From positions 2,466,001-2,530,000 of the forward strand of contig NZ_CP026095.1 in assembly GCF_004006295.1 (NCBI RefSeq): 64,000 nucleotides of DNA. Reading direction: 5' to 3'. Below, piece after piece: positions 28,073 to 36,547 of this stretch (position 1 is the first letter of the stretch; the number at the start of each line of letters is the position of its first letter). Both the position numbers and the translations under genes were made by a program. The stretch is from Peribacillus asahii. Lineage in GTDB: Bacteria; Bacillota; Bacilli; Bacillales; DSM-1321. The notes under the pieces are model-generated. The model was not told the origin of the DNA. It worked only from the letters and a program-made list of their open reading frames with translations, and did not search any database.

Positions 28073-29473
28073 ATGAATACATTAGCTTGTAACCTACAAC
28101 GTCACAGTGAAATCCCTTTATATGAACAATTATATTTATATATTAAAAACGAAATTATTGAAGGCCGTTTAAGCTATGGAACAAAGCTTCCGTCTAAGCG
28201 GCAATTAATCGATGTATTACAAATTAGTCAAAATACAGTGGAATCAGCATATGATCAGCTTCGAGCAGAAGGCTACGTAGAAGTTATTCCGAGAAAAGGA
28301 TATTACGTGCAAGCATTTGAGGATTTAGAATATGTCTCTTCGTCCCAACCTGAAGAAACAGCTAACGATGAAGCTCCTCCTGAAACGTTATACAATTTTC
28401 ATCCGAGCCATGTCGATACCGAGCATTTTCCTTTTTCACAGTGGAGAAAATATATGAAAAACACAATTGATGAATCACAGCATCATCTTCTATTGCTGGG
28501 GGAAGCACAAGGAGAAATCGCGCTTCGTCGAGAGATTGCTCACTATCTATATGAAGCACGAGGAGTTCGTTGTACCTCTGAACAAATCATTGTCGGTGCT
28601 GGGGTTGAGATTTTATTACAGCAGCTTTTCTTACTATTTGGAAGCGAAACAGTCTATGGTGTAGAAGACCCAGGATATCATCTTATTTTACGAATGCTCC
28701 AATCGTATCCAAATGAAGTGTATCCGCTTGAAGTCGATCATGAAGGGGTCAAAGTCGAAGCAATCAAGCCATCGAAAATTGATATTGTGTATGTGACGCC
28801 TTCCCATCACTTTCCTTATGGTACCGTACTATCTGTTAATCGAAGAATGCAACTACTAAACTGGGCAAATGCTTCTGAAAAACGCTATATTATTGAAGAT
28901 GATTACGATAGTGAATTTCGTTATAGCGGGAAAACAATTCCTTCATTACAAAGCAATGATACAAACGATAAAGTTATTTATTTAGGATCATTTTCAAAAT
29001 CACTTATGCCATCACTTCGAGTTAGTTATATGGTTCTACCAAAATCATTATTACAGCGTTATCAAGCACAGCTGACCTTTTACCACTCAACGGTTTCACG
29101 CATTGACCAGCATGTACTTACACAATTTATGAGACAAGGAGATTTTGAAAAACATTTAAATCGAATGCGCAAAGTGTATCGACGTAAATTAGAAAAAGTA
29201 ATTCACTTACTAAAGCCCTATGATGAACAATTTAGTATTATTGGCGAACAATCGGGGCTTCATATTGTGCTGGATGTTCATAATGGAATGGACGAAGATA
29301 CGCTCGTACAAAAAGCAGCGGAAGCACGTTTAAAAGTATATCCACTGTCTGCCTATTCGATTGAGAAGATCGATAAAAATGCACCCAAAATTATTCTCGG
29401 CTTCGCTGGCATTCATGAAGATGAATTAGAAAATGCCGTACAACTTTTATTGAGAGCATGGGGGATTAAATGA
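28073..29473 (+). CDS. pdxR: MocR-type (GntR/aminotransferase) regulator of PLP synthesis
   Basis: 466 residues. The N-terminal GntR winged helix (PLYEQLYLYIKNEIIEGRL, SKRQLIDVLQISQNTVESAYDQLRAEGYV) is joined by a linker (about 78-105) to a fold-type I aminotransferase domain with IIEDDYDSEFRY and the PLP-binding Lys in YLGSFSKSLMPSLR. In MocR regulators the second domain senses PLP. Divergence from pdxST supports autorepression and control of B6 synthesis. The start has AGAGG upstream. Confidence 0.93.
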   Translation: MNTLACNLQRHSEIPLYEQLYLYIKNEIIEGRLSYGTKLPSKRQLIDVLQISQNTVESAYDQLRAEGYVEVIPRKGYYVQAFEDLEYVSSSQPEETANDEAPPETLYNFHPSHVDTEHFPFSQWRKYMKNTIDESQHHLLLLGEAQGEIALRREIAHYLYEARGVRCTSEQIIVGAGVEILLQQLFLLFGSETVYGVEDPGYHLILRMLQSYPNEVYPLEVDHEGVKVEAIKPSKIDIVYVTPSHHFPYGTVLSVNRRMQLLNWANASEKRYIIEDDYDSEFRYSGKTIPSLQSNDTNDKVIYLGSFSKSLMPSLRVSYMVLPKSLLQRYQAQLTFYHSTVSRIDQHVLTQFMRQGDFEKHLNRMRKVYRRKLEKVIHLLKPYDEQFSIIGEQSGLHIVLDVHNGMDEDTLVQKAAEARLKVYPLSAYSIEKIDKNAPKIILGFAGIHEDELENAVQLLLRAWGIK

Positions 29474-29560
29474 AAATTTTTCGTAACTAAGTTTAAGAGA
29501 AGATAATTAGAGACATTGGCTCGGCACCGTTATATAACTACCTTAGATCAAGAGCCCCTC

Positions 29561-29589
29561 CCAATTGTTAGACGATGTCTAACAATTGG
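29561..29589. repeat. Perfect 13-3-13 palindrome
   Basis: CCAATTGTTAGAC, 3-nt loop, then its exact complement. Neither side has a T-run, so it is a poor terminator. The symmetry and the TTAGAC/GTCTAA core resemble a TetR-type operator. It lies between pdxR and the SDR fragment. Confidence 0.6.
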
Positions 29590-29666
29590 AGAGAAGTTCA
29601 ATTTCTTAACATACGAAAGCTGGATTTTTTTGCATGTACAATACACATTTTGTTGATATAAGATTA

Positions 29667-29840
29667 TTACTGTGCCGTATATCCTCCATCAATAAGCAAT
29701 GTGCTTCCAGTCATGAAATCATTTTCACTTAAAAAGATAATAGCGTGTGCAATTTCTTCTGGTCGACCAAGTCTACCAACTGGATGTTGCGCCACAAGCC
29801 CATCTTGAGCTACTCGCCACTTAACACCTTTACGGGTTGT
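29667..29840 (-). pseudogene. C-terminal fragment of a short-chain dehydrogenase
   Basis: The minus-strand frame ends GRLGRPEEIAHAIIFLSEND, then FMTGSTLLIDGGYTAQ and stop, the standard end of an SDR with its cofactor-domain C-terminal signature. The Rossmann GxxxGxG part and the catalytic Tyr-Lys are missing; the frame breaks where tnpB-type transposon sequence begins. The gene was evidently split or deleted by that insertion. Confidence 0.82.
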
Positions 29841-30760
29841 TTGGAGTGGGAGATTCCTAAGAACACCAGTGTATCCACCAGTTATTGATTAGGCGATCCC
29901 CGCAGCCCCTGCGGTTAGAAGTCTTACGGCTTCATTTTTCAAATTCAAACTTGCGTTAATATCTCGGTCATGGTAAGTACGACACTCCGGACACTCCCAT
30001 TCACGCAATCCGAGATTTTTAACGTCTTTATTTTGATATCCACAGCAAGAACACAGTTGACTAGAAGCAAAGTTTTTCGCAACGGTCACGCTTTGTTTAC
30101 CGTATCATTTCGCTTTATATTCAATCATGGTTTTGAATTGTGACCATGATGCTTCACTTATAACTTTTGCAAGATTTCTGTTTTTGAGCATATTAGATAC
30201 AGACAAATCCTCCATTCCGATTATGTCGTGGTTTTTGACAATCTCGGTTGAAATTTTGTCTAAGTAGTCTTTTCGTGCATTTGCAATTTTCTCATGAATA
30301 CGTGCTACTTTAATTTTAACTTTAGACCAATTAGAACCACCTATAGTTCGTCTGCTCATAATCTGTTGGGCTTTCGCTAATTTTTCTTCTAATTTACGGA
30401 AAACCTTAGCATTGGAATAGATTGTGCCATCCGACAAAATCGCAAAGTTTTTCAACCCTACATCAACACCAACAACTGAGTTTGTTTTAGGCCACTCTAC
30501 TACTTCTGTTTCGGTTGCTAGAGAAACAAAATATTTTCCCGATGGATTCCGTCTAATCGTGGCACTCAAAATACGTCCTTGTACTTCACGACTTTTGGAA
30601 AAGCGAACCAGTCCAAGTTTCGGTAATTTAATCTGGTTGTCTAGGACCGCTATATTTCCATTCGTATGTTTGGTTGTTTAAAAATTGCTTTCCAAGTTTC
30701 TAAGGTTTAAACAACATTTTGCAACATTGTCTACCCACCTATTAGGCTTAGTCATAAGGT
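29841..30760 (-). mobile_element. Decayed IS200/IS605-family element carrying only tnpB
   Basis: The right end is preserved: after the tnpB stop comes a spacer ending in GAATCTCCCACTCC, the usual IS605-group right terminus, abutting the SDR fragment. No tnpA (Y1 transposase) or left end was found. The guide (omega/reRNA) region would overlap the tnpB 3' end and the right end. Confidence 0.75.
29889..30760 (-). pseudogene. tnpB: tnpB (RNA-guided nuclease) pseudogene
   Basis: RuvC-type motifs are all visible: VVGVDVGLKNFAIL (first Asp), IIGMEDLSVSNML (Glu) and [10 protein letters not shown] (last Asp), plus the zinc finger CSCCGYQ...CPEC. The gene is broken by an in-frame TGA at 30105-30107, where the family has Trp (KAKWYGKQ). 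Further upstream an internal deletion joins a WVDNVAK...NLRNLESNF block (about 30690-30760) to TTKHTNGNIAVLDNQ, and the N-terminal part is missing. Two open pieces remain (29889-30089 and 30105-about 30680). It cannot make a full TnpB. Confidence 0.88.
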
Positions 30761-30839
30761 TTTATATTTCCGTCCTGTTTTATAGCTCCGTCATAGTTAT
30801 ATCTCAAGTAAACATTCTACACATTTACTTATTTGAAAA

Positions 30840-31601
30840 CTACTTCATACCTAGATAAATCAAAATCGCATCTCGTAAAAATTCCGTTCCGCCCTTAACA
30901 TTCTTATCATAGTAAGCTGTAAAGCGCTCATCTGCAACATACATTTCTGCCAGCCCAGCGTACGCTTCTTTGGAGTAATTGGGCCATGAATACATCAACC
31001 ATTCTTTATGTTTTGCCGCAAGTTCCTGTGCCACGTCAGATGCAGGATCTCCTGTTTCATATGCTTTCTCAAGCAATGACAATATTTCTTCTCCTAAGAC
31101 AGCCATAGCTTGGTAGTCTTCTTGAGACATGCCTCTTAATTTTGCATTGCTGGCATCTACTGTCTCATCTCCATATTTTTCGCGAATCTCTTTTCCATAC
31201 TTCTGTTCGTTATCCTCAATCATTTTTTCTTTGAAACCTTCAAATTTTTGTTTGTCTTGCATAGATATCCCTCCCTCTTTGCTGGCAATTGTCATCTCGA
31301 CAGTCGCGATTATTTTATCAAGACGGGCTCGTTTTTTCTTTAGATTATTGTAATGCTTTTTCAAAGCAGTCGTTTGATTAAAAGTTGGCTGATGTATTAT
31401 TTCTATAATTTCTTCTAAACGGACTTCCAACTCACGATAGAATAAAATTTGCTGAAGCAAGTCAACCTCTTTTTGACCGTAAATGCGATAACCGGACGAA
31501 TTGATTCTTGCCGGCTTAAGTAATCCAATTTGATCATAGTAGCGAAGTGTACGGCTACTCACACCTGATAACTGCGCCAATTTGTTTACTGTATATTCCA
31601 T
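30840..31601 (-). CDS. mta: MerR family multidrug-sensing activator (Mta/TipA-like)
   Basis: 253 residues. The N-terminal MerR winged helix (YTVNKLAQLSGVSSRTLRYYDQIGLL, SGYRIYG) and a dimerisation coiled coil (about 75-110) precede a TipAS ligand-binding domain (about 135-250) with GDPASDVAQELAAKHKEWL and MYVADERFTAYYDKN. B. subtilis Mta has the same length and activates multidrug efflux genes and itself. An excellent MerR-type promoter lies just upstream, supporting autoregulation. No transporter gene adjoins. Confidence 0.9.
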   Translation of the reverse strand: MEYTVNKLAQLSGVSSRTLRYYDQIGLLKPARINSSGYRIYGQKEVDLLQQILFYRELEVRLEEIIEIIHQPTFNQTTALKKHYNNLKKKRARLDKIIATVEMTIASKEGGISMQDKQKFEGFKEKMIEDNEQKYGKEIREKYGDETVDASNAKLRGMSQEDYQAMAVLGEEILSLLEKAYETGDPASDVAQELAAKHKEWLMYSWPNYSKEAYAGLAEMYVADERFTAYYDKNVKGGTEFLRDAILIYLGMK

Positions 31602-31624
31602 GGTTGCCCCTCCTGATAATCCTC

Positions 31625-31655
31625 ATCATAAACCTTTACGTTGCGTAAAGGTCAA
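31625..31655 (-). promoter_or_regulatory. MerR-type promoter of mta with 19-bp spacer
   Basis: On the minus strand TTGACC (-35) and TATGAT (-10) are separated by exactly 19 bp, which contain the palindrome ACCTTTACG/CGTAAAGGT. Overlong 19-bp spacers bearing a dyad are diagnostic of promoters twisted open by MerR-family activators. Confidence 0.9.
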
Positions 31656-31756
31656 GAGAAAAGTGATAATTTTTTCATCGACTAAATATAGTCCTTATAA
31701 TGAAAAAGGATACACTCTCTACATAGAGAAGTGCATCCTCGGTTTAACAATTACTT

Positions 31757-32182
31757 TTATGTATTCAAATGATCTATCTCAATAACTCGATGACAAAGTT
31801 GTTGAATCAAATTCATGTCATGACTGACAACAACCATTCCCATCTTTCGTTGTTCAGCAATTTTTAGTATGGCATTCCAAATTTGAGCCTGGGTAATGGC
31901 GTCAAGCATCGTTGTCATTTCATCCGCAATTAAATAACTATTAAGATTATGATCCCTTTTTAATAAAGTGCTTTGGCACAATGGAGATCCATAGCGCCCC
32001 CAACCAGTTGTCGGATCAAACCCTGTATCAGGCTCTCCTTTAATAGACAGCACAAGCTCATCTATTTCCCTCTTTACCTCTTTTTCAATAGATTGATTAG
32101 ATTTTGATGGTGCACACCCTGCTAACACAAGCGTAAAAACAATTGCCATAACTGTAAGCAGTCCCAGAAATTTCTTTTTCAT
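31757..32182 (-). pseudogene. In-frame chimera of a nickel/peptide-binding lipoprotein and an ABC ATPase
   Basis: Residues 1 to about 78 are the start of a family 5 solute-binding lipoprotein: signal peptide, lipobox LAGC, then EPDTGFDPTTGWGRYGSPL and STLLKRD. From about residue 80 the protein becomes the end of an oligopeptide/nickel ABC ATPase: YLIADEMTTMLDAITQAQIW (Walker B and D-loop), VVVSHDMNLIQQLCHRVIEI. The permeases, the first ATPase and both missing halves are gone. A deletion from the first to the last gene of an nik/opp-type operon explains this. The frame is intact, so a 141-residue lipoprotein could be made, but neither activity can remain. Confidence 0.85.
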
Positions 32183-32760
32183 TTATGAATCCCCCATTAA
32201 CTAACCTTCTTGTTGTTATATGTCTCTAAATCGATATGTACTTTCTACAGATATCACCATAACCTACCATATTCTCTATCTTAAAACTTACCAGCTTATT
32301 GCTAAGCTGCTTTATATCTTCCCCTCTTCCTTCAGCGAAGATAAGCTCATGATAAAGCTGATGTTCTATGTTAGAACAAACTATTACATTTGAACTAAAT
32401 AATTCTAATAATCAATCTATTCTTGTCGAAATCTTATCATAAATAACGAGAGAATGACAGGTATCCTTACAAACCCATTAAAAGAATGAGGATTATATCT
32501 TGTTCTCCAACTCTTCAACCTTAAAAGTCATTCATTTCAAATCTAGATTCATTTTCGGACCGATATCCTTGTCTCTTCTAAACTCACAAATAGTAATTGT
32601 TCTTCCCTTTTCATTCTTTTTTATGTTCAGTATGCACTTTCTTCACAACAATAGGACAAAGCTGCATAGATATGACTATAGAGAGTTTTTCGAATGTAAT
32701 GCGTGTCGGTATGTTTAATAGAAATTCAAACTAAACAAAAGAATGAATGTAGGTGATTAG
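32183..32760. other. Intergenic region without a recognisable gene
   Basis: Leader side of the chimeric lipoprotein and of ykuK. A GAGCTTATC/GATAAGCTC-like pair around 32335-32350 and AGCTTATTGCTAAGCT around 32291-32307 are small hairpins. No known riboswitch was recognised. Nothing coding is supported. Confidence 0.4.
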
Positions 32761-33285
32761 ATGGCTAATGATTTCTTATTTCAAAATTTACAAGAAAAAG
32801 AGATGACCTTTGAGCAAGTATTTGACCGGATTATCAGATTTATGACTTTAAATAGCAATGGCAATTATCGCTTAATGATCGGTACCGATTCTCAAGTGCA
32901 TGAAAGACATACCGTTTTCATTACAGGAATTGTCATTCTAAATGAAGGAAAAGGTGCATGGGCTTGTATTCGAAAAGTGACTATTCCAAGAAGAATGGAT
33001 CGAATACACGAACGACTCTCTCATGAAACTTCATTAACAGAAGAAGTCGTTTCTCTGTTTACAGAGGAAAAGAAAAACGTGATGATTGATATCGTACTTC
33101 CTTTTATATACAAAGGAGCTACATTTACAATGGAAGGCCATTTGGACATCGGTTCAGGTAATCGCAATAAAACAAAAATATTTGTCGAAGAAATGACCGC
33201 AAGAATTGAATCGATGGGACTTGAACCTAAAATCAAACCAAATTCTTTCGTTGCGTCAAGCTATGCCAATCGATTTACGAAATAA
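32761..33285 (+). CDS. ykuK: YkuK family ribonuclease H-like protein (DUF458)
   Basis: 174 residues, cytoplasmic. Family pattern: FLFQNLQEKEMTFEQVF at the N-terminus, YRLMIGTDSQVHERHTVFITGIVI (acidic residue of an RNase H-like fold), the later HLDIGSGNRNKT with a second Asp, and IKPNSFVASSYANRFTK at the end. The biochemical function of YkuK is not established. The start has a weak GTAGGTGA site. Single gene with a terminator. Confidence 0.9.
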   Translation: MANDFLFQNLQEKEMTFEQVFDRIIRFMTLNSNGNYRLMIGTDSQVHERHTVFITGIVILNEGKGAWACIRKVTIPRRMDRIHERLSHETSLTEEVVSLFTEEKKNVMIDIVLPFIYKGATFTMEGHLDIGSGNRNKTKIFVEEMTARIESMGLEPKIKPNSFVASSYANRFTK

Positions 33286-33326
33286 GATAAAAATCAAAGC
33301 GTTCCTTTGTAAACATTCACAAGTAT

Positions 33327-33364
33327 AAAAAACCTGTATAGGCTAAAAAGTCTACACAGGTTTT
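33327..33364. terminator. Terminator between ykuK and the convergent hypothetical gene
   Basis: AAAACCTGTATAGGCT pairs with AGTCTACACAGGTTTT across a 4-nt loop, with one mismatch and flanking A/T runs. Confidence 0.88.
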
Positions 33365-33432
33365 GAACAACTATACACTCTCCTATGATTCCACTTTCAT
33401 TGTTATTAAGCGGTTCAAACTATATTAACTTC

Positions 33433-33744
33433 TTAATGTTCAATCGTTGTACAAGGATGGTATTCTTTCGCGCCGCTCCCTCTTTCATACATCCTTTTTA
33501 TGTATGTAAGCTCCCATTCTAACTGTTCTAAAGGATTGTCCTTAATAGAATCATATTCTTTAGCGATTTGATCATTGTAGCGGAAAATACATTTAGTTCC
33601 ATTAATGTAATATTCAACAATAAAATCCACAAGGTCCTTATTCCAAGTGAAATTCTTTACTCTGATTATGTCTGAAGAATACTCTGGATATATTTCTACA
33701 CTATCCAAAATTTCACCAAGCTTTTCTTGAATGTTATCCTTCAT
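33433..33744 (-). CDS. Hypothetical protein
   Basis: 103 residues, soluble, with an amphipathic N-terminal helix (NIQEKLGEILDSVEIYPEY) and mixed alpha/beta composition ending GSGAKEYHPCTTIEH. No motif I recognise. It lies alone between the ykuK terminator and the divergent cidAB operon, without a strong ribosome binding site. Confidence 0.5.
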   Translation of the reverse strand: MKDNIQEKLGEILDSVEIYPEYSSDIIRVKNFTWNKDLVDFIVEYYINGTKCIFRYNDQIAKEYDSIKDNPLEQLEWELTYIKRMYERGSGAKEYHPCTTIEH

Positions 33745-33897
33745 TTATTCACCTACACACTTTTCTTATATTTTTATTATCCAAACATGCATGCACATAA
33801 ATCACTTTTTGTAAGATTTTCTCACAAAAAAGCTGACAAACAGATAAATCCCCTCTAAAATAAAAATTAATTTTACAAATGAATGGAGAGAGGGGAT

Positions 33898-34263
33898 ATG
33901 AAACTTAGTTGGCTTTTCCAGTTTATCATCCTTATCGGTTTTCTCTTCCTTGGACATATTATTGTTTCACTTTTTTCCATCCCTCTACCTGGCGCTATTG
34001 TTGGAATGATTCTTCTATTTATTGGCCTTCTAACAAGGTTAGTTAATATTAAATGGATTGAGAAAGCCTCATCTTTTCAATTAAAACACTTAACATTACT
34101 CTTTATCCCTCTCATTGCCGGCCTGTTTTTATCATCAAGTTTTTTAGATATTTTACAGTGGAATATCTTAATTATTCTAATTGTAAGCAGTATTTGTTGC
34201 TTGTTAGGCACAGCCTTCACTGTAGAATGGTATGAAAAATTAAAAAGGAGGAAAGCAAAATGA
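33898..34263 (+). CDS. cidA: CidA/LrgA family holin-like protein
   Basis: 121-residue membrane protein with four hydrophobic segments and the family motif FSIPLPGAIVGMILLFIGLL near the N-terminus. With CidB it influences autolysis; related LrgAB/PftAB pairs move pyruvate. The start at 33898 follows GGAGAGAGGGG; the frame is open back to 33883 but without a site. The stop overlaps the cidB start (ATGA). Upstream, TTTTTGT...ACAAAAA (33808-33834) is a dyad that may be a regulator site. Confidence 0.9.
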   Translation: MKLSWLFQFIILIGFLFLGHIIVSLFSIPLPGAIVGMILLFIGLLTRLVNIKWIEKASSFQLKHLTLLFIPLIAGLFLSSSFLDILQWNILIILIVSSICCLLGTAFTVEWYEKLKRRKAK

Positions 34264-34949
34264 ACATAGTCCTATTAAAAGTATCCTTCTGTATCATAAT
34301 GACAATTGCCTGTTACTTTGTCTCATTAAAAATCTATAATAAATATAAAAAAAATTGGCTAAATCCTTTATACACCGCATCCGTACTTCTAATTTCTCTG
34401 TTACTCCTCTTTCACGTCCATGAAGAAACATATCAACAAGTTAACTTCATCTTTAATCAACTACTGCAATTAGCTGTCGTATCTTTAGCCGTTCCTCTTT
34501 ATAAACAATGGTCTTTCTTAAAGAAAAATTATAAAAAAATCTTTATAGGTGTAATATGCGGAACGGCACTTGGAGTTATCTCCATATTTTCACTGTCCCA
34601 TTTATTCCACTTGAACGAGCAGCTTCTAGCCTCCTTAATTCCAAAGTCTGTTACACTTCCTATCGCCTTAACAATAGCGACAGACCTTGGTGGATTAGCC
34701 TCAACGACCATTATCTTTGTTATCATTTCTGCCTTAATATCCGTCATGATTGGTCCAAATTTGCTCAAGTATTTAGGAATTAAAAGCAAATCGGCGAAAG
34801 GCTTGGCTATGGGCACTTCAGCGCAAATGCTTGGGGCGAATCGTTCACTCGTATGGGGGGAAGAAGAAGGAGCAATGGGAAATGTGGCCATGACAACCTC
34901 GGCATTATTTCTCGCTATTGTAGTACCGATTATTCCGTATCTGTTATAA
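34260..34949 (+). CDS. cidB: CidB/LrgB family membrane protein
   Basis: 229 residues with six or seven membrane segments. LrgB signatures: SLIPKSVTLPIALTIATDLGG and AKGLAMGTSAQMLGANRSL. Four-base overlap with cidA shows translational coupling. The family is annotated as antiholin-like, but B. subtilis and staphylococcal members take part in pyruvate uptake or overflow metabolism; which applies here is not visible. A CCTGGGTT/AACCCAGG hairpin lies 160 bp downstream. Confidence 0.92.
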   Translation: MNIVLLKVSFCIIMTIACYFVSLKIYNKYKKNWLNPLYTASVLLISLLLLFHVHEETYQQVNFIFNQLLQLAVVSLAVPLYKQWSFLKKNYKKIFIGVICGTALGVISIFSLSHLFHLNEQLLASLIPKSVTLPIALTIATDLGGLASTTIIFVIISALISVMIGPNLLKYLGIKSKSAKGLAMGTSAQMLGANRSLVWGEEEGAMGNVAMTTSALFLAIVVPIIPYLL

Positions 34950-35111
34950 AGGAAGATTCATTGACCTAACCCGGAGTTTATTGATATTTGTAGATTTGCT
35001 AACTTTATTTTTGTGATGTACTGAACATGTAATCTAATTTATTATTCGATTCTTCATTATAAAAATATCCACTGACTAAATTCCCGATGTCATTAGTCAT
35101 TCGGATTTCAC

Positions 35112-35137
35112 TCCTGGGTTGAAAACGAAAACCCAGG
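35112..35137 (+). terminator. Possible terminator of cidAB
   Basis: CCTGGGTT and AACCCAGG pair across an 8-nt A-rich loop, followed by AATGTTTTGTGT. The T-run is imperfect. Confidence 0.55.
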
Positions 35138-35164
35138 AATGTTTTGTGTCTAAAATTCCAAAAA

Positions 35165-35204
35165 ACTGCCCTCAAAAGCCACTTTTCATGACTTTTAGGA
35201 CAGT
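35165..35204 (-). terminator. Terminator of the flavin/redox operon
   Basis: On the minus strand ACTGTCCTAAAAG pairs with CTTTTGAGGGCAGT, followed by a run of T. It lies about 25 bp past the NAD(P)-binding protein gene. Confidence 0.82.
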
Positions 35205-35228
35205 CTCGCTGGATACAAATCCAGATTT

Positions 35229-35867
35229 TTATTTAGCTTCACCGACTACTGTGAATCTTTCATTCATATGCTGAGGTTTTTCTATTTCATCTAGTACGGC
35301 AATTGCATAGTCCGCATAGCTAATATAGCTGTCGCCTTGTGAATTAACAAGTAGATGATCTTTTCCTGTTTGATAGGATCCCGTTCTCTTTCCTTCAGGA
35401 TCAAACATAGCTGAAGGACTGATGAATGTCCACGTGATACCGGATGTTTCCTGTAATTCTTTGAGATTTCGTGCCTGACCTGATGCTGTAGGTTTAAACA
35501 TATCAGGAAAATCAGGTGTATCCATGACTCTAACGGTTTTATTTTCATCTACAAAAAGACTCCCTGCTCCTCCGACAATGATCCCTCTTGTGTTTGTTCC
35601 TTTAAGTGCCTCAATGAGTGCATGACCAGCGTCGACATGGGCTTGCTCTTCGCCAAGAGGAGCACCGAAAGCATTAACGACTACATCAAACAGCTTTAAA
35701 TCCTCTGAAGTTAGGTCAAATATACTTTTTTCAATAACTGCCCCGTTTTTCTCTGTAAGCTTCGACGCATCTCTAACAACAGCTGTGACTTGATGACCTC
35801 GTCCGATTCCTTCTTTTAAAATAAACTGTCCTGCTTTTCCGCTTGCCCCAATAACTGCAATCTTCAT
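35229..35867 (-). CDS. NAD(P)-binding atypical SDR (NmrA/YwnB-like)
   Basis: 212 residues. The Rossmann motif IAVIGASGKAGQFIL opens the protein; VVVNAFGAPLGEE, GIIVGGAGSLFVDE and WTFISPSAMFDPEG are typical of the atypical SDR family that includes YwnB. The canonical Tyr-x3-Lys is absent, so it may be a sensor or a divergent reductase. The start at 35867 is preferred because GGAGTG lies eight bases upstream; the GTG at 35876 is inside that site. Last gene of a redox operon, 33 bases after the FMN reductase. Confidence 0.85.
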   Translation of the reverse strand: MKIAVIGASGKAGQFILKEGIGRGHQVTAVVRDASKLTEKNGAVIEKSIFDLTSEDLKLFDVVVNAFGAPLGEEQAHVDAGHALIEALKGTNTRGIIVGGAGSLFVDENKTVRVMDTPDFPDMFKPTASGQARNLKELQETSGITWTFISPSAMFDPEGKRTGSYQTGKDHLLVNSQGDSYISYADYAIAVLDEIEKPQHMNERFTVVGEAK

Positions 35868-35900
35868 AATTGTCACTCCATTCTCCCTAATTTCTATTTT

Positions 35901-36446
35901 TTATCTTAAAGTTTTTAAGGCGCCACTCCATTCCACAACTTCACCAAGCATCGCATTGACATTATCAAGATGTAAGGCTTGAGGTTTGAAATCAGTTCCA
36001 TTTTCAAAATCTAGAAACAAAGACAATGTTGGATGTGCACGAACGTCCGCAATTTTTAATTCACCGCAAATTCCACGTAAATGTTCTGCTGCACGAGCAC
36101 CACCAGTAGACCCATAGCTAACGATACCGGCCGCTTTGTTGTTCCATGCTTCACGCGCAAAATCAAGGGCATTTTTTAATGCTCCTGTAATACTGTGGTT
36201 ATACTCCTGAACAATGAACACGAATCCATCTAAATTTGCAAGTTTTTCATTCCAAGCTGCAATTCCCGGTTCCGTCCCATCAGTTGTTCCTAAGAACGGT
36301 AAATTAAAATCAGCAATATCTACTATTTCATAATTTGCATCTCCACGTTTGTCCGCAATTTCTTTTACCCATTCTCCTACCTGTGGACTTACGCGTCCTT
36401 GACGTGTGCTTCCTAAGATAATTCCAATGTTTAATTTTTCAGTCAT
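35901..36446 (-). CDS. NADPH-dependent FMN reductase (NAD(P)H:quinone/azo reductase-like)
   Basis: Flavodoxin-fold protein of 181 residues: IGIILGSTRQGRVSPQVGEWV (FMN phosphate loop), FVFIVQEYNHSITGALKNALD and AAGIVSYGSTGGARAAEHLR. The frame is open to 36506, but AAGGAGG lies nine bases before the ATG at 36446. Middle gene of the operon with the LLM oxidoreductase and the SDR; such sets are often induced by quinones or azo compounds. Confidence 0.9.
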   Translation of the reverse strand: MTEKLNIGIILGSTRQGRVSPQVGEWVKEIADKRGDANYEIVDIADFNLPFLGTTDGTEPGIAAWNEKLANLDGFVFIVQEYNHSITGALKNALDFAREAWNNKAAGIVSYGSTGGARAAEHLRGICGELKIADVRAHPTLSLFLDFENGTDFKPQALHLDNVNAMLGEVVEWSGALKTLR

Positions 36447-36547
36447 TATTTCTTCCTCCTTCGTTTGTTTCCCAAATAGTTTTTCCAAAAAACCCATCTT
36501 CCACACCGCCTATATGTTTTAATAACTAATGTTTGCTTGTTTAAAAC

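Noticed and set aside
32183..32760. Nickel or cobalamin riboswitch in front of the chimeric transporter gene
   Set aside because: Only short hairpins; none of the conserved boxes of those riboswitches could be found.
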